A stretch of DNA of 64,000 nucleotides, from the NCBI RefSeq assembly GCF_900102885.1, contig NZ_FNGE01000002.1, positions 248,001-312,000 on the forward strand. The letters are read 5' to 3'. Under the pieces are notes generated by a model. It was not told the origin of the DNA and did no database searches. It worked only from the letters and a program-made list of their open reading frames with translations. The DNA is from Paracoccus chinensis (GTDB lineage: Bacteria; Pseudomonadota; Alphaproteobacteria; Rhodobacterales; Rhodobacteraceae). Of the stretch, positions 49,686 through 58,635 are shown in pieces. Position 1 is the first letter of the stretch. Each line of letters begins with the position of its first letter. Both the position numbers and the translations under genes were made by a program.

Positions 49686-51590
49686 ATGACCGACGCTGAC
49701 ACCCCCCGCAACGAAGACGACGAAGCCCTGCCGCCCGTCGAGGGCGTCGAGCAGGAGGACGACGACGAGATCGAGCTTGCCGCCGAGGACAAGGCGGACG
49801 AGCGCCACGACGACGACGACGACGACGACGACGACGTGCCCGAGACGCCGGCCGAGCCCGCGAAGGCCGGCGCGGCGAAGAAATCCGCGCCTGCTCAGTC
49901 CTCGGGCGGCGAGCGCATCGCCAAGATCATGGCCCGCGCGGGCGTGGCCAGCCGGCGCGAGGCCGAGCGGATGATCGTGGAAGGCCGCGTCACCGTGAAC
50001 GGGAAAAAGATCTCCAGCCCCGCGCTGGACGTGCTGCCCGCCGACAAGGTGACGGTGGACGGCAAGCCGATGGAGGCCGCGCAGGAAACGCGGCTCTGGC
50101 TTTATTACAAGCCGGTCGGACTCGTGACCTCGGAATCGGACGAGAAGGGCCGCCAGACTGTCTTCGACGCCCTGCCGCGCGAACTGCCGCGGGTGATGAG
50201 CGTGGGGCGGCTCGATCTCAATTCCGAGGGCCTGCTGCTGCTGACCAACGACGGAGAGCTGAAGCGGCGGCTGGAATTGCCCTCGACCGGCTGGCTGCGC
50301 CGCTATCGCGTCCGCGTGAATGGTCAGCCGAACGACCTGACCTTCGATCCCCTGCGCCGCGGCGCCACCATCGAGGGCGAGGAATTTGCGCCCATGGAGA
50401 TCAAGCTCGACAGCCAGCAGGGCGCGAACGCCTGGCTGACCGTCGGCATCCGCGAGGGCAAGAACCGCGAGATCCGCCGCGCGATGGCCCATGTCGGGCT
50501 GATCGTGAACCGGCTGATCCGCATCGGCTACGGTCCCTTCAAGCTGACGGGGATGGAGGAGAACGAGGTCCGCGAGGTCAAGCGCCGCGTGCTGCGCGAC
50601 CAGCTCGGCGGGCTGCTGACCGGCGAAACGGACGAGGCGCCTCGCGCCGCAAGCCGTGGCCGCCCGGATGCTCCGCGAGGGCCGCGCCGCGAGGGCGATA
50701 TGGGCGAACGCAAGCCGCGCGCCCCGCGCCGTGACGCCGAGGCCGGTGACCGCAAGCCATGGTCCTCGCGGCCCGAGGGTGCCGAACGCAAGCCCCGCAC
50801 GCCGCGCCGCGACAGCGAGGGTGGTGAGCGCAGGTCCTGGTCCCCGCGGCCCGAGGGCGACAATGCCGAGCGCAAGCCGAGAGCGCCCCGGCGCGACGGC
50901 GAAGGGGCGGATCGCAAGCCCTGGGCCGCCCGTTCGGGCGAGGCCCGGCCTCCACGGGGCGAGGGCTTCGAGCGCAAGCCGCGCCGCGAGGGGGGCGACT
51001 TCGACCGCAAGCCGCGCGAGGGCGGATACGAGCGTGGCCCCAAGACCGGCGGGTTCGACCGCAAGCCCGCGGGCCCCGGCCGTGCCGAGGGCGGACGCTT
51101 CGGTGACCGCGAGCGCGGCCTCCGTCCGGCCGAGGGCGGGTTCGAGCGGAAGGGCCCCGGCCGCCGCACCGAGGGGGAAAACCGCCCCCGTGGTCCGCGC
51201 GCCGATGGTGCGGGACAGCGTCCTGACCGTGCGCGCAGCGAGGGCGGCCCGCGCGGCGAGCGCAAGCCTTGGGCCCAGCGCGAGCAGCGCGACGGCGACC
51301 GCCCGGCCCGGCCGCCGCGCGAGGGTGCCCCGCGCGGCCCCCGGCGCGGCGAGGACGAGGGGTTCGCGCGCAAGCCGCGCAGCCTGCGCCCCGACCGTCC
51401 GCAGGGCGAGGGCGGGCGCCCTGACCGGGCCGATCGTGGTCCCCGTCCCGGCGGACCGGCACAAGGCGGCCGTCCCCGGCAAGGCGGTGCGGGACCGGGC
51501 AAGCCTCGGGGCGGTGCGCCGACCGGGCGCGGGCCGGGGAGCAAGCCCGACGGCCGGCCCAGGGGTCCGCGCGGCCCCGACCGGGGTTGA
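49686..51590 (+). CDS. rRNA pseudouridine synthase (RluB/RsuA family) with long RG-rich tail
   Basis: The 634-residue protein has an acidic N-terminus with nine consecutive Asp (42-50, a GAC run at 49809-49835). An S4 RNA-binding domain follows (about 75-125; RIAKIMARAGVASRREAERM). The RsuA/RluB catalytic domain has the catalytic aspartate in MSVGRLDLNSEGLLLLTNDG (Asp178) and WLTVGIREGKNREIRRAMAH. A C-terminal tail of about 315 residues is made of Arg/Gly/Pro/Asp/Glu repeats such as ERKPRAPRRD and GGFDRKP. The core alone is full length for the family. It likely modifies 23S rRNA (RluB type). Such basic, disordered tails occur on some relatives and could add RNA binding. AGGAG precedes the ATG at 49686. 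Confidence 0.85.
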   Translation: MTDADTPRNEDDEALPPVEGVEQEDDDEIELAAEDKADERHDDDDDDDDDVPETPAEPAKAGAAKKSAPAQSSGGERIAKIMARAGVASRREAERMIVEGRVTVNGKKISSPALDVLPADKVTVDGKPMEAAQETRLWLYYKPVGLVTSESDEKGRQTVFDALPRELPRVMSVGRLDLNSEGLLLLTNDGELKRRLELPSTGWLRRYRVRVNGQPNDLTFDPLRRGATIEGEEFAPMEIKLDSQQGANAWLTVGIREGKNREIRRAMAHVGLIVNRLIRIGYGPFKLTGMEENEVREVKRRVLRDQLGGLLTGETDEAPRAASRGRPDAPRGPRREGDMGERKPRAPRRDAEAGDRKPWSSRPEGAERKPRTPRRDSEGGERRSWSPRPEGDNAERKPRAPRRDGEGADRKPWAARSGEARPPRGEGFERKPRREGGDFDRKPREGGYERGPKTGGFDRKPAGPGRAEGGRFGDRERGLRPAEGGFERKGPGRRTEGENRPRGPRADGAGQRPDRARSEGGPRGERKPWAQREQRDGDRPARPPREGAPRGPRRGEDEGFARKPRSLRPDRPQGEGGRPDRADRGPRPGGPAQGGRPRQGGAGPGKPRGGAPTGRGPGSKPDGRPRGPRGPDRG

Positions 51591-51610
51591 GAGGGTCTTC
51601 AGACCCTTGC

Positions 51611-51644
51611 CGCGACCCGTTCAGGACCACGGGTCGCGCCTTTT
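51611..51644 (+). terminator. Rho-independent terminator of the pseudouridine synthase gene
   Basis: A perfect 10-bp stem (CGCGACCCGT with ACGGGTCGCG, 8-base loop) is followed by CC and TTTT. It lies 20 bases after the stop. Confidence 0.88.
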
Positions 51645-51995
51645 CGGCAGGGCAATGATTCGCCTTGTCGTTGAATTGCCTCCGCCGGAATCGCCAAGGC
51701 CAGTGATCCGTTTCGGGCAGTTCTCAGTTGGTTCCCCAACTTTCCGGAACAAACGGAAAATGCGCGGTTTTCTGCCTGCAAAGGCAATATTGATGCAGAT
51801 GAGCCACAGCCTTCCGGGGCTGTCCGCGCAGTGAGGAACCAGGGGCGAAAGCGGGTGTTGGCCAAAAAGCAACAGTACCCGCTGACCCGCAGCGAAACCG
51901 GCTGTTAGCCGCTTTTCAATATCGGGCCTTTGTGTAACTGTCGCCTCGATGCTGTCGGGAAACCGGCAGACTTCAAAAGAGTACGGAGCATGATC
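51645..51995 (+). other. Gene-free region and 5' leader of the small secreted protein
   Basis: No gene is supported in these 350 bases; the open frames are out-of-frame continuations. Small hairpins occur (TTTCCG with CGGAAA near 51743), and the last 45 bases carry a 7-bp stem closed by a GAAA tetraloop (CTGTCGG-gaaa-CCGGCAG, 51952-51969) just before the ribosome site. The promoter of the downstream gene is presumably in the right half, but no clear -35/-10 pair is seen. Confidence 0.4.
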
Positions 51996-52223
51996 ATGAC
52001 CAAATTCGCTACCTTCGCCGCGGCCCTTGGCCTGTCGGCTTCGTCGGCTCTCGCCGGCGGCTACGTCGCCCCGGTCGTCGACGTCGAGCCCGTCGTCGTC
52101 GACACCCGTCCGGCGTCGACCAACGCCGGTCTCGTCGTCCCCGCCCTGCTGCTGCTGGGCGTCATCGCTGCCGTCGCTTCGGACGACGACGATGATGATG
52201 ACGACGACGACACCACCAACTGA
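51996..52223 (+). CDS. Small secreted/membrane protein with Asp10 tail
   Basis: The 75-residue protein has a signal peptide (1-20, FATFAAALGLSASSALA), a short Val/Pro-rich stretch (VAPVVDVEPVVVDTRP), a second hydrophobic segment (45-61, AGLVVPALLLLGVIAAV), then ten Asp (63-72) and TTN. The Asp run is encoded by mixed GAC/GAT codons, so it is selected rather than a simple repeat. GGAG lies 7 bases before the ATG at 51996, and a perfect terminator follows. The function is unknown. The layout (signal, linker, hydrophobic segment, polar low-complexity tail) recalls GfcA/YjbE, the small first genes of gfc/yjb exopolysaccharide operons. The adjacent yjbF-yjbH pair makes this a reasonable guess. Confidence 0.7.
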   Translation: MTKFATFAAALGLSASSALAGGYVAPVVDVEPVVVDTRPASTNAGLVVPALLLLGVIAAVASDDDDDDDDDDTTN

Positions 52224-52246
52224 TCTTTTCGGATCGGTACCGATCA

Positions 52247-52274
52247 GGGGCCAGTCTTCGGACTGGCCCCTTTT
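52247..52274 (+). terminator. Strong rho-independent terminator
   Basis: GGGGCCAGTC-TTCG-GACTGGCCCC-TTTT is a perfect 10-bp stem with a UUCG loop, 24 bases after the small protein's stop. A separate 14-bp palindrome (GATCGGTACCGATC, 52232-52245) lies between the stop and this hairpin. Confidence 0.92.
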
Positions 52275-52314
52275 CGTTGGAGCGGCCCGACAGGGCGAAC
52301 CGGATATCGGGAAA

Positions 52315-52343
52315 GGAAAAAGGCCCGCCGGATGGCGAGCCTT
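52315..52343 (-). terminator. Rho-independent terminator of the yjbH-yjbF operon
   Basis: Read leftward it is AAGGC-tc-GCC-atcc-GGC-gg-GCCTT followed by TTTCC, a hairpin with a small internal loop and a T run, 25 bases after the yjbF stop. Confidence 0.7.
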
Positions 52344-52367
52344 CCATAGTCGGACATCCGGCGCCCG

Positions 52368-53030
52368 TCAGTTCCGCAGGACCTGGATGGTCGCATAGCC
52401 CAGGCCCGGCCCGATCCACTGCCGCGACACGCCCGCCGAGGGCAGGTAGCTGTTCTGGAAGGACAGCCCGTGACCCTCGCAGTTCTCGACCATGACGCCG
52501 GCCCGTGGGCCGGGGCTCACCTGGCAGGTGAAGTCAATTGGCCGTTCCAGCCCGTCGCCGCTGTAGTAGCGCATCACCCGCTTCGCGTTCCCCGAGCGGC
52601 CCGCCTGGACCAGCGCGGCGGTCGGGGCGGCCTCGGCAACCGACAGGTCGCGGCCAAGCCCGCGCGTCCCCGTCACCATGAAGCCGCGCATGATCACGGC
52701 CTGCTCGTTCGGGGTCATGTAGGTCCGCATGCCCCCGTTCTGGCCCGTCATGGCCATCACCTGGGTCGTGCCGGACTGTTCCAGTCCCACCATGATCAGC
52801 GGACCCGGATTGGCGGCCAGGGCCGCGGCCGCCATCTCATCGGGGCTGCGCGCGGGGGCGGGGGTGCCTTGGCTGCGCCGCTCGGTCACGATCTGGCCCA
52901 GCGCCGCACGCGCGATCCCGAAGGGCGAGGCCGAGGGCTCGGCCTCGTCGGCGCCGTTGCGGCTGGAACAGCCCGCCGCCAAGGCCACAAGGGTCAGAGC
53001 GGACACCAGCTTCAGCATGGACCTGTTCAT
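52368..53030 (-). CDS. yjbF: YjbF/GfcB-family outer-membrane lipoprotein
   Basis: The 220-residue protein starts with a lipoprotein signal (LVSALTLVALAAGC; Cys21). Its body matches the YjbF (GfcB) family by the segment GPLIMVGLEQSGTTQVMAMT, the GLERPIDFTCQV region and the ending YLPSAGVSRQWIGPGLGYAT. Members sit in gfcABCD/yjbEFGH operons for exopolysaccharide or capsule export. The ATG at 53030 overlaps the yjbH stop (ATGA), which fixes the start and shows translational coupling. Confidence 0.78.
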   Translation of the reverse strand: MNRSMLKLVSALTLVALAAGCSSRNGADEAEPSASPFGIARAALGQIVTERRSQGTPAPARSPDEMAAAALAANPGPLIMVGLEQSGTTQVMAMTGQNGGMRTYMTPNEQAVIMRGFMVTGTRGLGRDLSVAEAAPTAALVQAGRSGNAKRVMRYYSGDGLERPIDFTCQVSPGPRAGVMVENCEGHGLSFQNSYLPSAGVSRQWIGPGLGYATIQVLRN

Positions 53031-55246
53031 CGCCAGAATTTCCCCCAACCGTCATACATCTTGGTCGAATGGCTATCGCGGATCGTCTCGTACAGCCGGT
53101 CATCGACGCGCACCCGCCGCCCGCCGTCGCGGTTGAGCGAGCTGATCGTGCCGCCCACCGTCCGCTTGGACGGCATCCCCGTGGCCCAGGCCAGCGGGAT
53201 CTTGATCTCGATGCCCTTGTCGAACGAGCCTTCGCCGTATTCCTCGGCGGACAGGTCGGTCTTGGTGGCATAGGCCCCGACCGACCAGCCGCTGGCGAAT
53301 TCGCGCGTCAGGGTCACGGTCGCGCCGTCGTCGCCCGCCAGGTAGCGGCCCACGTCCAGCTGGCCCACGAAGCCGCCGCCGAATTCGTAATAGGCGGACA
53401 CGTGACCCGTGGTGACCTCGTAGTCCAGGAACTCGAAGGCGTCCTCGTAGTCGCGCTTGCGGACGCGGTTGATCTCGGCCCCCAGCGCCAGGCGCGAGTT
53501 CACAGGCTTCCACAGCACCTCGCCCGAGACGCCGCCATACATGTTTTCCAGAAGGCCGACCGTCACGCGGGTATAGACCGTTTGCGTCGGATGGGCGTTC
53601 CAGTTCAGCGTCAGTTCGGGCACCCGCAGCTTGTCGTTGCCCGAATACATCCGCCCGTCCGAGCGGACGCGGTAGACGCCGTTGTTGCCCTCGGCGATCT
53701 GCTCGTCGGACAGGGCCAGGTATTCCTCGACCGAAAGGTCGCCGGGCGCCTCCTGCTCGGCATTGCCGAACAGGCGCTGGCGGACGGTGCCCTTCAGGGT
53801 CAGGCCGGGCACCAGTTCGTAGCTGGCCGAAACGGCGGCGCCGACCTCGTAGCGGAAGGGCTCGTCGGGGTCGAAGAGGCCCGTGGAGAGATAGGGCCGC
53901 AGTCCCCACTGGAAGCGTGGCGTCACCTCGGGGTTGCGGACCAGCCCGGCGGGGCGCGGATCGGCGTCGGTCAGGACGGCCACGCTGGCGATCTGCCCGG
54001 CCTCGGTGTTTTCCAGCCGCTCGACATCCGACCGGCGCATGGTGACCGAGGACACGGGCATCCCGCCTTCGACCGAGGTCACGACCAGCGTTTCCACGGA
54101 CGGCGGCAGGGCGCGGGTCATCAGCCGCGCGGTGCGGCCCACGGCCTCGGCCTGCTGGATGTAACGGTTGTTGCGGATGCGGACCTCGGCGCGATTGGAG
54201 GTCAGCACCATGGACTCGAGCGTCTGGCCTTCCTTGCGCAGCGCGTCGCCCAGGGCCTTCTGGATCGCGGGCTGCGCGGTCGGGTCCTGCGCCCAGGCGC
54301 CGGACCAGCCGTCGGGGTCCGCCGCCACGGCTGCGCGCGGGCGCACGGGCGCGGGGCCCTTTTCCAGCCCCGAGGGGAAGGGCGCGCGGCGCGGGTTCAG
54401 CGTCATGCTGGCCTGGATGCCGAAATGCTTGCCCCCCAGCACATAGGCGCCGATCTGGTAGTTCGGCCCCATCTGGTAACTGAGCCCGAGGTTGACGTTG
54501 TTGGACAGCGGCTCCTCGTCACTGAGCCAGGCGGTGCGGGCGCAGTTGTCGGCGTCGCCCGTTTCGCAGGCGTAGTCGTCGCCGGAATATTCGGCCAGCA
54601 GCGTCAGCTTGTCCGTGGCCTTCCACTGGAGGTTGATGAAAGGCGCGGCCTCGCCTCGGAACCACTGGTCAGTGTTCAGCGAGCCGCCTTCCTCCTCGTC
54701 AGGCGCCCCCCGGTCGTCGATCAGCGAGCCGATGCCGCCGGAACTGGCCAGCCGCCCCCAGCCAAGACCCGCCGAGACGCGCAGGCGCGGCGACAGCGTC
54801 TTGGTGGCGACCACGTATTCCGAGGCATAGAAGCCCGTCCCGATCGCATCCTGCAGGCCGACTGCGACCGAGGGCCGCCAGCCGCCCAGGGATTCGTCCA
54901 GCAGCGACACGCGGATGTCGAACGAGCGGTCGCGGACATAGCCGCGGTCTTCCTCGGTGCTGTCGAACTTGCCATAGCGCAGCACGGCCGTGACGCGCGG
55001 CAGGATCTGGAAGCTGAGGCCGGTGCTGTTGCCCAGCTCGGTATAGCCCAGCACCGCGCCCAGGGTCGCGTCGGGCATCATCTCGGCCGTGGGCGTGTCG
55101 ATCACGCCGGGCAGGCCATAGCGGTTCGTCACCGTCCCGATCATGGGATCGGCGAAGCCCGCGCCGGCCGGGACCAGCGCCGCCGCAACTGGCAGCGCCG
55201 TGGCCAGCAGGCGGCGGGTCAGAGGGGTCAGGCGGGCTTTCGTCAT
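53027..55246 (-). CDS. yjbH: YjbH/GfcD-family outer-membrane beta-barrel protein
   Basis: The 739-residue protein has a signal peptide (1-32, ending GAGFA) and a YjbH domain, a large barrel family linked to exopolysaccharide secretion. Recognisable parts are YGLPGVIDTPTAEMMPDATL, alternating beta strands throughout, a central soluble insert (about 330-440) and a C-terminus ending in aromatic residues (MYDGWGKFWR). The ATG at 55246 has AAAGGA 8 bases upstream. The typical partners yjbE and yjbG are not present in the run; only yjbF follows. Confidence 0.82.
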   Translation of the reverse strand: MTKARLTPLTRRLLATALPVAAALVPAGAGFADPMIGTVTNRYGLPGVIDTPTAEMMPDATLGAVLGYTELGNSTGLSFQILPRVTAVLRYGKFDSTEEDRGYVRDRSFDIRVSLLDESLGGWRPSVAVGLQDAIGTGFYASEYVVATKTLSPRLRVSAGLGWGRLASSGGIGSLIDDRGAPDEEEGGSLNTDQWFRGEAAPFINLQWKATDKLTLLAEYSGDDYACETGDADNCARTAWLSDEEPLSNNVNLGLSYQMGPNYQIGAYVLGGKHFGIQASMTLNPRRAPFPSGLEKGPAPVRPRAAVAADPDGWSGAWAQDPTAQPAIQKALGDALRKEGQTLESMVLTSNRAEVRIRNNRYIQQAEAVGRTARLMTRALPPSVETLVVTSVEGGMPVSSVTMRRSDVERLENTEAGQIASVAVLTDADPRPAGLVRNPEVTPRFQWGLRPYLSTGLFDPDEPFRYEVGAAVSASYELVPGLTLKGTVRQRLFGNAEQEAPGDLSVEEYLALSDEQIAEGNNGVYRVRSDGRMYSGNDKLRVPELTLNWNAHPTQTVYTRVTVGLLENMYGGVSGEVLWKPVNSRLALGAEINRVRKRDYEDAFEFLDYEVTTGHVSAYYEFGGGFVGQLDVGRYLAGDDGATVTLTREFASGWSVGAYATKTDLSAEEYGEGSFDKGIEIKIPLAWATGMPSKRTVGGTISSLNRDGGRRVRVDDRLYETIRDSHSTKMYDGWGKFWR

Positions 55247-55364
55247 GCGAACTGTCCTTTCGCGGGCGGAACCGGGGCGCAAGGGCCGCCGGGTCTTCCT
55301 GTGCCGGTGGCGGCGCGGCGCCGGGTCGTCATGGCGCGGGCCGCGTCGCCGCCCGCTGCCGTTG

Positions 55365-55919
55365 TCATGCCCTGGGCGGTCGAGTCGAAGCCGGAGCCGC
55401 GGGCGTGGCCGCAGCTGCGGCCGGGGCGGCGCAGCCCGGCAGGGTCCTGCCGCTGGCGCGGACGGTCGCGGTCAGCGGCTGGCCGCCGCAATCCTGCGCG
55501 TTCACCCGCAGCACGAAGGGCTGGCCGCCCAGCACGCCGATATATTCGAGGCCGCCCGAATAGGGGATGCGGCGCACGGTGATGTTCGCCGCTTTCCCGC
55601 CCGCCGGCTCGAAGCGCGCGGTGGTGCCCTTGACGCTGGCGGCCCAGCCCTCGCCCGCGGCGGTCAGGTCGGTGACGGCCAGGGTCTCGGCGTCGGCGGT
55701 GGCGACCTTGGCGGTCTTGCCTTCGATCTCGAGCGGCTGGACGGTCGGCGAGGCGCCGGTCGGTTCGGGGATGGTCGGAACGGCCGGCGTGGCCGGGGCG
55801 GCGGCCACCGGCTCGGGCTTGTCCCAGGGCATCCGCAGGTTCTGCATGTTCTGCATGGCCTGGCTGTCGCATCCGGCCAGCGCGAGCGGCAGCGCCAGCA
55901 GGGCAAAGCGCAACGTCAT
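55365..55919 (-). CDS. Lipoprotein of unknown function
   Basis: The 184-residue protein has a lipoprotein signal (FALLALPLALAGC; Cys17). A Pro/Ala-rich stretch (about 35-70) and a beta-rich domain follow, with AANITVRRIPYSGGLEYIGV and the cysteine pair DCGGQPLTA and RTLPGCAAP. This C-terminal part loosely resembles COG3650-type periplasmic domains, but I do not recognise it with certainty. AGGAAAA precedes the ATG at 55919. It is on the same strand as yjbH, 118 bases upstream, so it may share a promoter with it. Confidence 0.6.
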   Translation of the reverse strand: MTLRFALLALPLALAGCDSQAMQNMQNLRMPWDKPEPVAAAPATPAVPTIPEPTGASPTVQPLEIEGKTAKVATADAETLAVTDLTAAGEGWAASVKGTTARFEPAGGKAANITVRRIPYSGGLEYIGVLGGQPFVLRVNAQDCGGQPLTATVRASGRTLPGCAAPAAAAATPAAPASTRPPRA

Positions 55920-56029
55920 GTTGTTTTTCCTGTCCCAGGTCGTTCTTTTGCTGTCAGCCTTAGACAGCGCGCCCCTTCGTGACAAGCATTCCCGGTGGCC
56001 GGGGACCCGCCTGCGGCGCGGATTCGCCG

Positions 56030-57412
56030 TCAGCAGTTGGGAACGTTGACCGCGAGGCCCCCCAGCGAGGTTTCCTTGTATTTCTCGCTCATGTCGCGGC
56101 CGGTCTGGCGCATGGTCTCGATGGCGGCGTCCAGCGGCACGAAATGCTTGCCGTCGCCGCGCAGGGACAGGCTGGCGGCGCTGACGGCCTTGATCGCGCC
56201 CAGGCCGTTCCTTTCGATGCAGGGAACCTGCACCAGCCCGGCGACAGGATCGCAGGTCATCCCGAGGTGATGTTCCAGCGCGATCTCGGCCGCGTTTTCC
56301 ACCTGCTCGGGCGTGCCGCCCAGGACGGCCGCCAGCCCCGCCGCCGCCATGGCGCTGGCGGACCCGACCTCGGCCTGGCAACCGGCCTCGGCCCCCGAGA
56401 TCGAGGCGTTGTGCTTGACCAGCCCGCCGATGGCGGAGGCGGTCAGAAGAAAGGTGCCGATGTCGCGCTCGGACGCGCCGGGGACGTGGTCCAGCCAGTA
56501 GCGGATCACGGCGGGCACCACGCCCGCAGCCCCGTTGGTCGGGGCGGTGACCACCTGCCCGCCGGCCGCGTTCTCCTCGTTCACGGCCATCGCATAGGCC
56601 GACATCCAGTCGTTGATGACATGGGGCGCGGTCAGGTTCTGCCCGCGTTCGGCCAGCAGCGCCTGGTGGATGGCGGCGGCGCGGCGGCGGACCTTCAGTC
56701 CCCCCGGCAGCGTGCCTTCGGCCGCAAGCCCCCGGTCCATGCAGTCGCGCATCACCTGCCAGATGCGGGCCAGCCCGTCGCGGATCTGGATGTCGCTGCG
56801 GTAGACGCGTTCATTCGCCAGCTTCATCTGGGCGATGGACAGGCCCGACTGCGCCGCCATCTCCAGCATCCGGGCGGCGGTGGCGAAGGGATAGGGCACG
56901 CTGGATGCCGCATCGCTGCGCCGGTCGGAGGCGCGGTCCTCCAGCTCTCCTTCCGTCAGCACGAAGCCACCGCCGATCGAGTAATAGGTTTCACGCAGGA
57001 TCACGTCGCCCTGCGCGTCGGTCGCCATCAGGATCATGCCGTTGGCATGGCCGGGCAGGGGGCGGTCGAAGTCGAAGATCAGGTCGCGCTCGGGGTCGAA
57101 GCGCAGGTCCCCCAGGCCCTCGGGGTGCAGCAGGCGCGTCTGGCGGTTCTGCTCCAGCGCGGCGTCGGCGGCTTCGCGATCCATCGTCTCGGGGGTGAAG
57201 CCCGCAAGGCCCAGGATCGTCGCCCGGTCGGTCGCATGGCCCTTGCCGGTGAAGGCGAGGCTGCCGTGCAGGCTGGCCCGCAGCCCTTGGGCGCGGAAGG
57301 GCGCGGCGCGCAGCAGGTCCAGGAAGCGCGCCCCCGCGACCATCGGCCCCATCGTGTGCGACGAGGACGGCCCGACGCCCACCTTGAAGAGATCGAAGAC
57401 CGACAGGAACAT
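56030..57412 (-). CDS. sdaA: L-serine dehydratase (iron-sulfur, single-chain)
   Basis: The 460-residue enzyme deaminates L-serine to pyruvate and ammonia using a [4Fe-4S] cluster. The N-terminal domain begins [20 protein letters not shown] with the conserved SSSHT-MGPM. The catalytic domain shows [20 protein letters not shown] and three cluster-type cysteines ([31 protein letters not shown]). AGGGGAAGG lies 8 bases before the ATG at 57412. It is divergent from dusB. Confidence 0.93.
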   Translation of the reverse strand: MFLSVFDLFKVGVGPSSSHTMGPMVAGARFLDLLRAAPFRAQGLRASLHGSLAFTGKGHATDRATILGLAGFTPETMDREAADAALEQNRQTRLLHPEGLGDLRFDPERDLIFDFDRPLPGHANGMILMATDAQGDVILRETYYSIGGGFVLTEGELEDRASDRRSDAASSVPYPFATAARMLEMAAQSGLSIAQMKLANERVYRSDIQIRDGLARIWQVMRDCMDRGLAAEGTLPGGLKVRRRAAAIHQALLAERGQNLTAPHVINDWMSAYAMAVNEENAAGGQVVTAPTNGAAGVVPAVIRYWLDHVPGASERDIGTFLLTASAIGGLVKHNASISGAEAGCQAEVGSASAMAAAGLAAVLGGTPEQVENAAEIALEHHLGMTCDPVAGLVQVPCIERNGLGAIKAVSAASLSLRGDGKHFVPLDAAIETMRQTGRDMSEKYKETSLGGLAVNVPNC

Positions 57413-57612
57413 GGCAGCGCCTTCCCCTTGCGAAACCCGGGGCAAGGTAGGTGCCCTGCCGCCTGCGCGCCAGCCCTCGCGCATTTGCAATCTGCCTGAA
57501 TTTTGTGCATATCGGCTGCCTGCGAGGCAGTTGCCCGGCGCCGTTGTTTCCTGCCCCGAGGTCATGCCGCCTGCCCGCTTTCCGATCCCCGGCTGCAAGG
57601 TCAACTGAGCCC

Positions 57613-58635
57613 ATGACGACGAACCCCATCCGCCTTGGCGACGCGCTGCTGGACCCTCCGGTCTTCCTGGCCCCGATGGCCGGAATCACCGACCTGCCGT
57701 TCCGTCGCGCGGTGGCGCGGCACGGGGCGGGGCTGGTGGTCAGCGAGATGGTCGCCTCGACCGAGATGGTGACGCCGCGCCCGTCTACCCGCGCGGCCGT
57801 CCGCGCCAAGGCGATGGTCGAGGAAAACGGCGTCCCCGTCAGCGTGCAGATCGCCGGGCGAGAGCCGGGGCCGATGGCGGAAACTGCGCGGATCGTGGCC
57901 GACATGGGCGCGGGGATCATCGACATCAACATGGGCTGCCCCGCGCGCAAGGTGACGGGCGGGCTGTCGGGTGCCGCCCTGATGCGCGAGCCCGACCGGG
58001 CGCTGTCCCTGATCGAGGCGGTCGTGGGCGCCGTCCCCGACCTGCCCGTGACGCTGAAGATGCGGCTCGGCTGGGACGCCGATTGCCTGAACGCGCCCGA
58101 CCTCGCCTGCCGCGCGCGGGACGCAGGGATACGGATGATCGCCGTCCACGGGCGGACGCGGGCGCAGTTCTATACGGGTTCTGCCGACTGGGCCGCGATC
58201 CGCGCGGTGCGCGAGGCGGTGCCGGACTTGGCCCTGGTCGCCAATGGCGACGTGGTGGATGCCGCATCGGCCACCCGCGCGCGCGAATTGTCTGGGGCGG
58301 ATGCGGTGATGGTCGGGCGCGGGGCACAGGGCGCGCCCTGGCGGCTGGCGCAGATCGCCGCCGCCAACCACGGCGCGCCCGCCCCGCAGGTGCCGCAAGG
58401 CGCGGCGCTGGCGGATGCGGTAGCGGACCACCACGCCGACATCCTGTCGCATTACGGCCGCGAGCTGGGGATGCGCGTCGCGCGCAAGCACCTCGGCTGG
58501 TATGCCGAGGCCGCGGACCTTCCCGACCTCGCCGCCGCCCGCGCCGCCCTGATGGCCGCCGCTACGCCCGAGGCGGCGCTGATCGCGATCCGCGCCGTCT
58601 TTTCCGGTGCGGGCGAAAAGGCGCGGGCCGCATGA
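57613..58635 (+). CDS. dusB: tRNA-dihydrouridine synthase DusB (NifR3)
   Basis: The 340-residue FMN enzyme reduces uridine to dihydrouridine in tRNA. It has the family start PPVFLAPMAGITDLPFRRAV, the catalytic cysteine in IDINMGCPARKVTGG, the FMN-binding VHGRTRAQFYTGSADW and NGDV, and GADAVMVGRGAQGAPWRL. In Rhodobacter this gene, called nifR3, heads the ntrB-ntrC operon, exactly as here; its stop overlaps the ntrB ATG (ATGA). Confidence 0.94.
   Translation: MTTNPIRLGDALLDPPVFLAPMAGITDLPFRRAVARHGAGLVVSEMVASTEMVTPRPSTRAAVRAKAMVEENGVPVSVQIAGREPGPMAETARIVADMGAGIIDINMGCPARKVTGGLSGAALMREPDRALSLIEAVVGAVPDLPVTLKMRLGWDADCLNAPDLACRARDAGIRMIAVHGRTRAQFYTGSADWAAIRAVREAVPDLALVANGDVVDAASATRARELSGADAVMVGRGAQGAPWRLAQIAAANHGAPAPQVPQGAALADAVADHHADILSHYGRELGMRVARKHLGWYAEAADLPDLAAARAALMAAATPEAALIAIRAVFSGAGEKARAA

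Noticed and set aside
51657..51834. Small open frame after the pseudouridine synthase terminator
   Set aside because: It is the tail end of a frame that runs out of phase through the upstream gene, with no ribosome site and no protein-like features.
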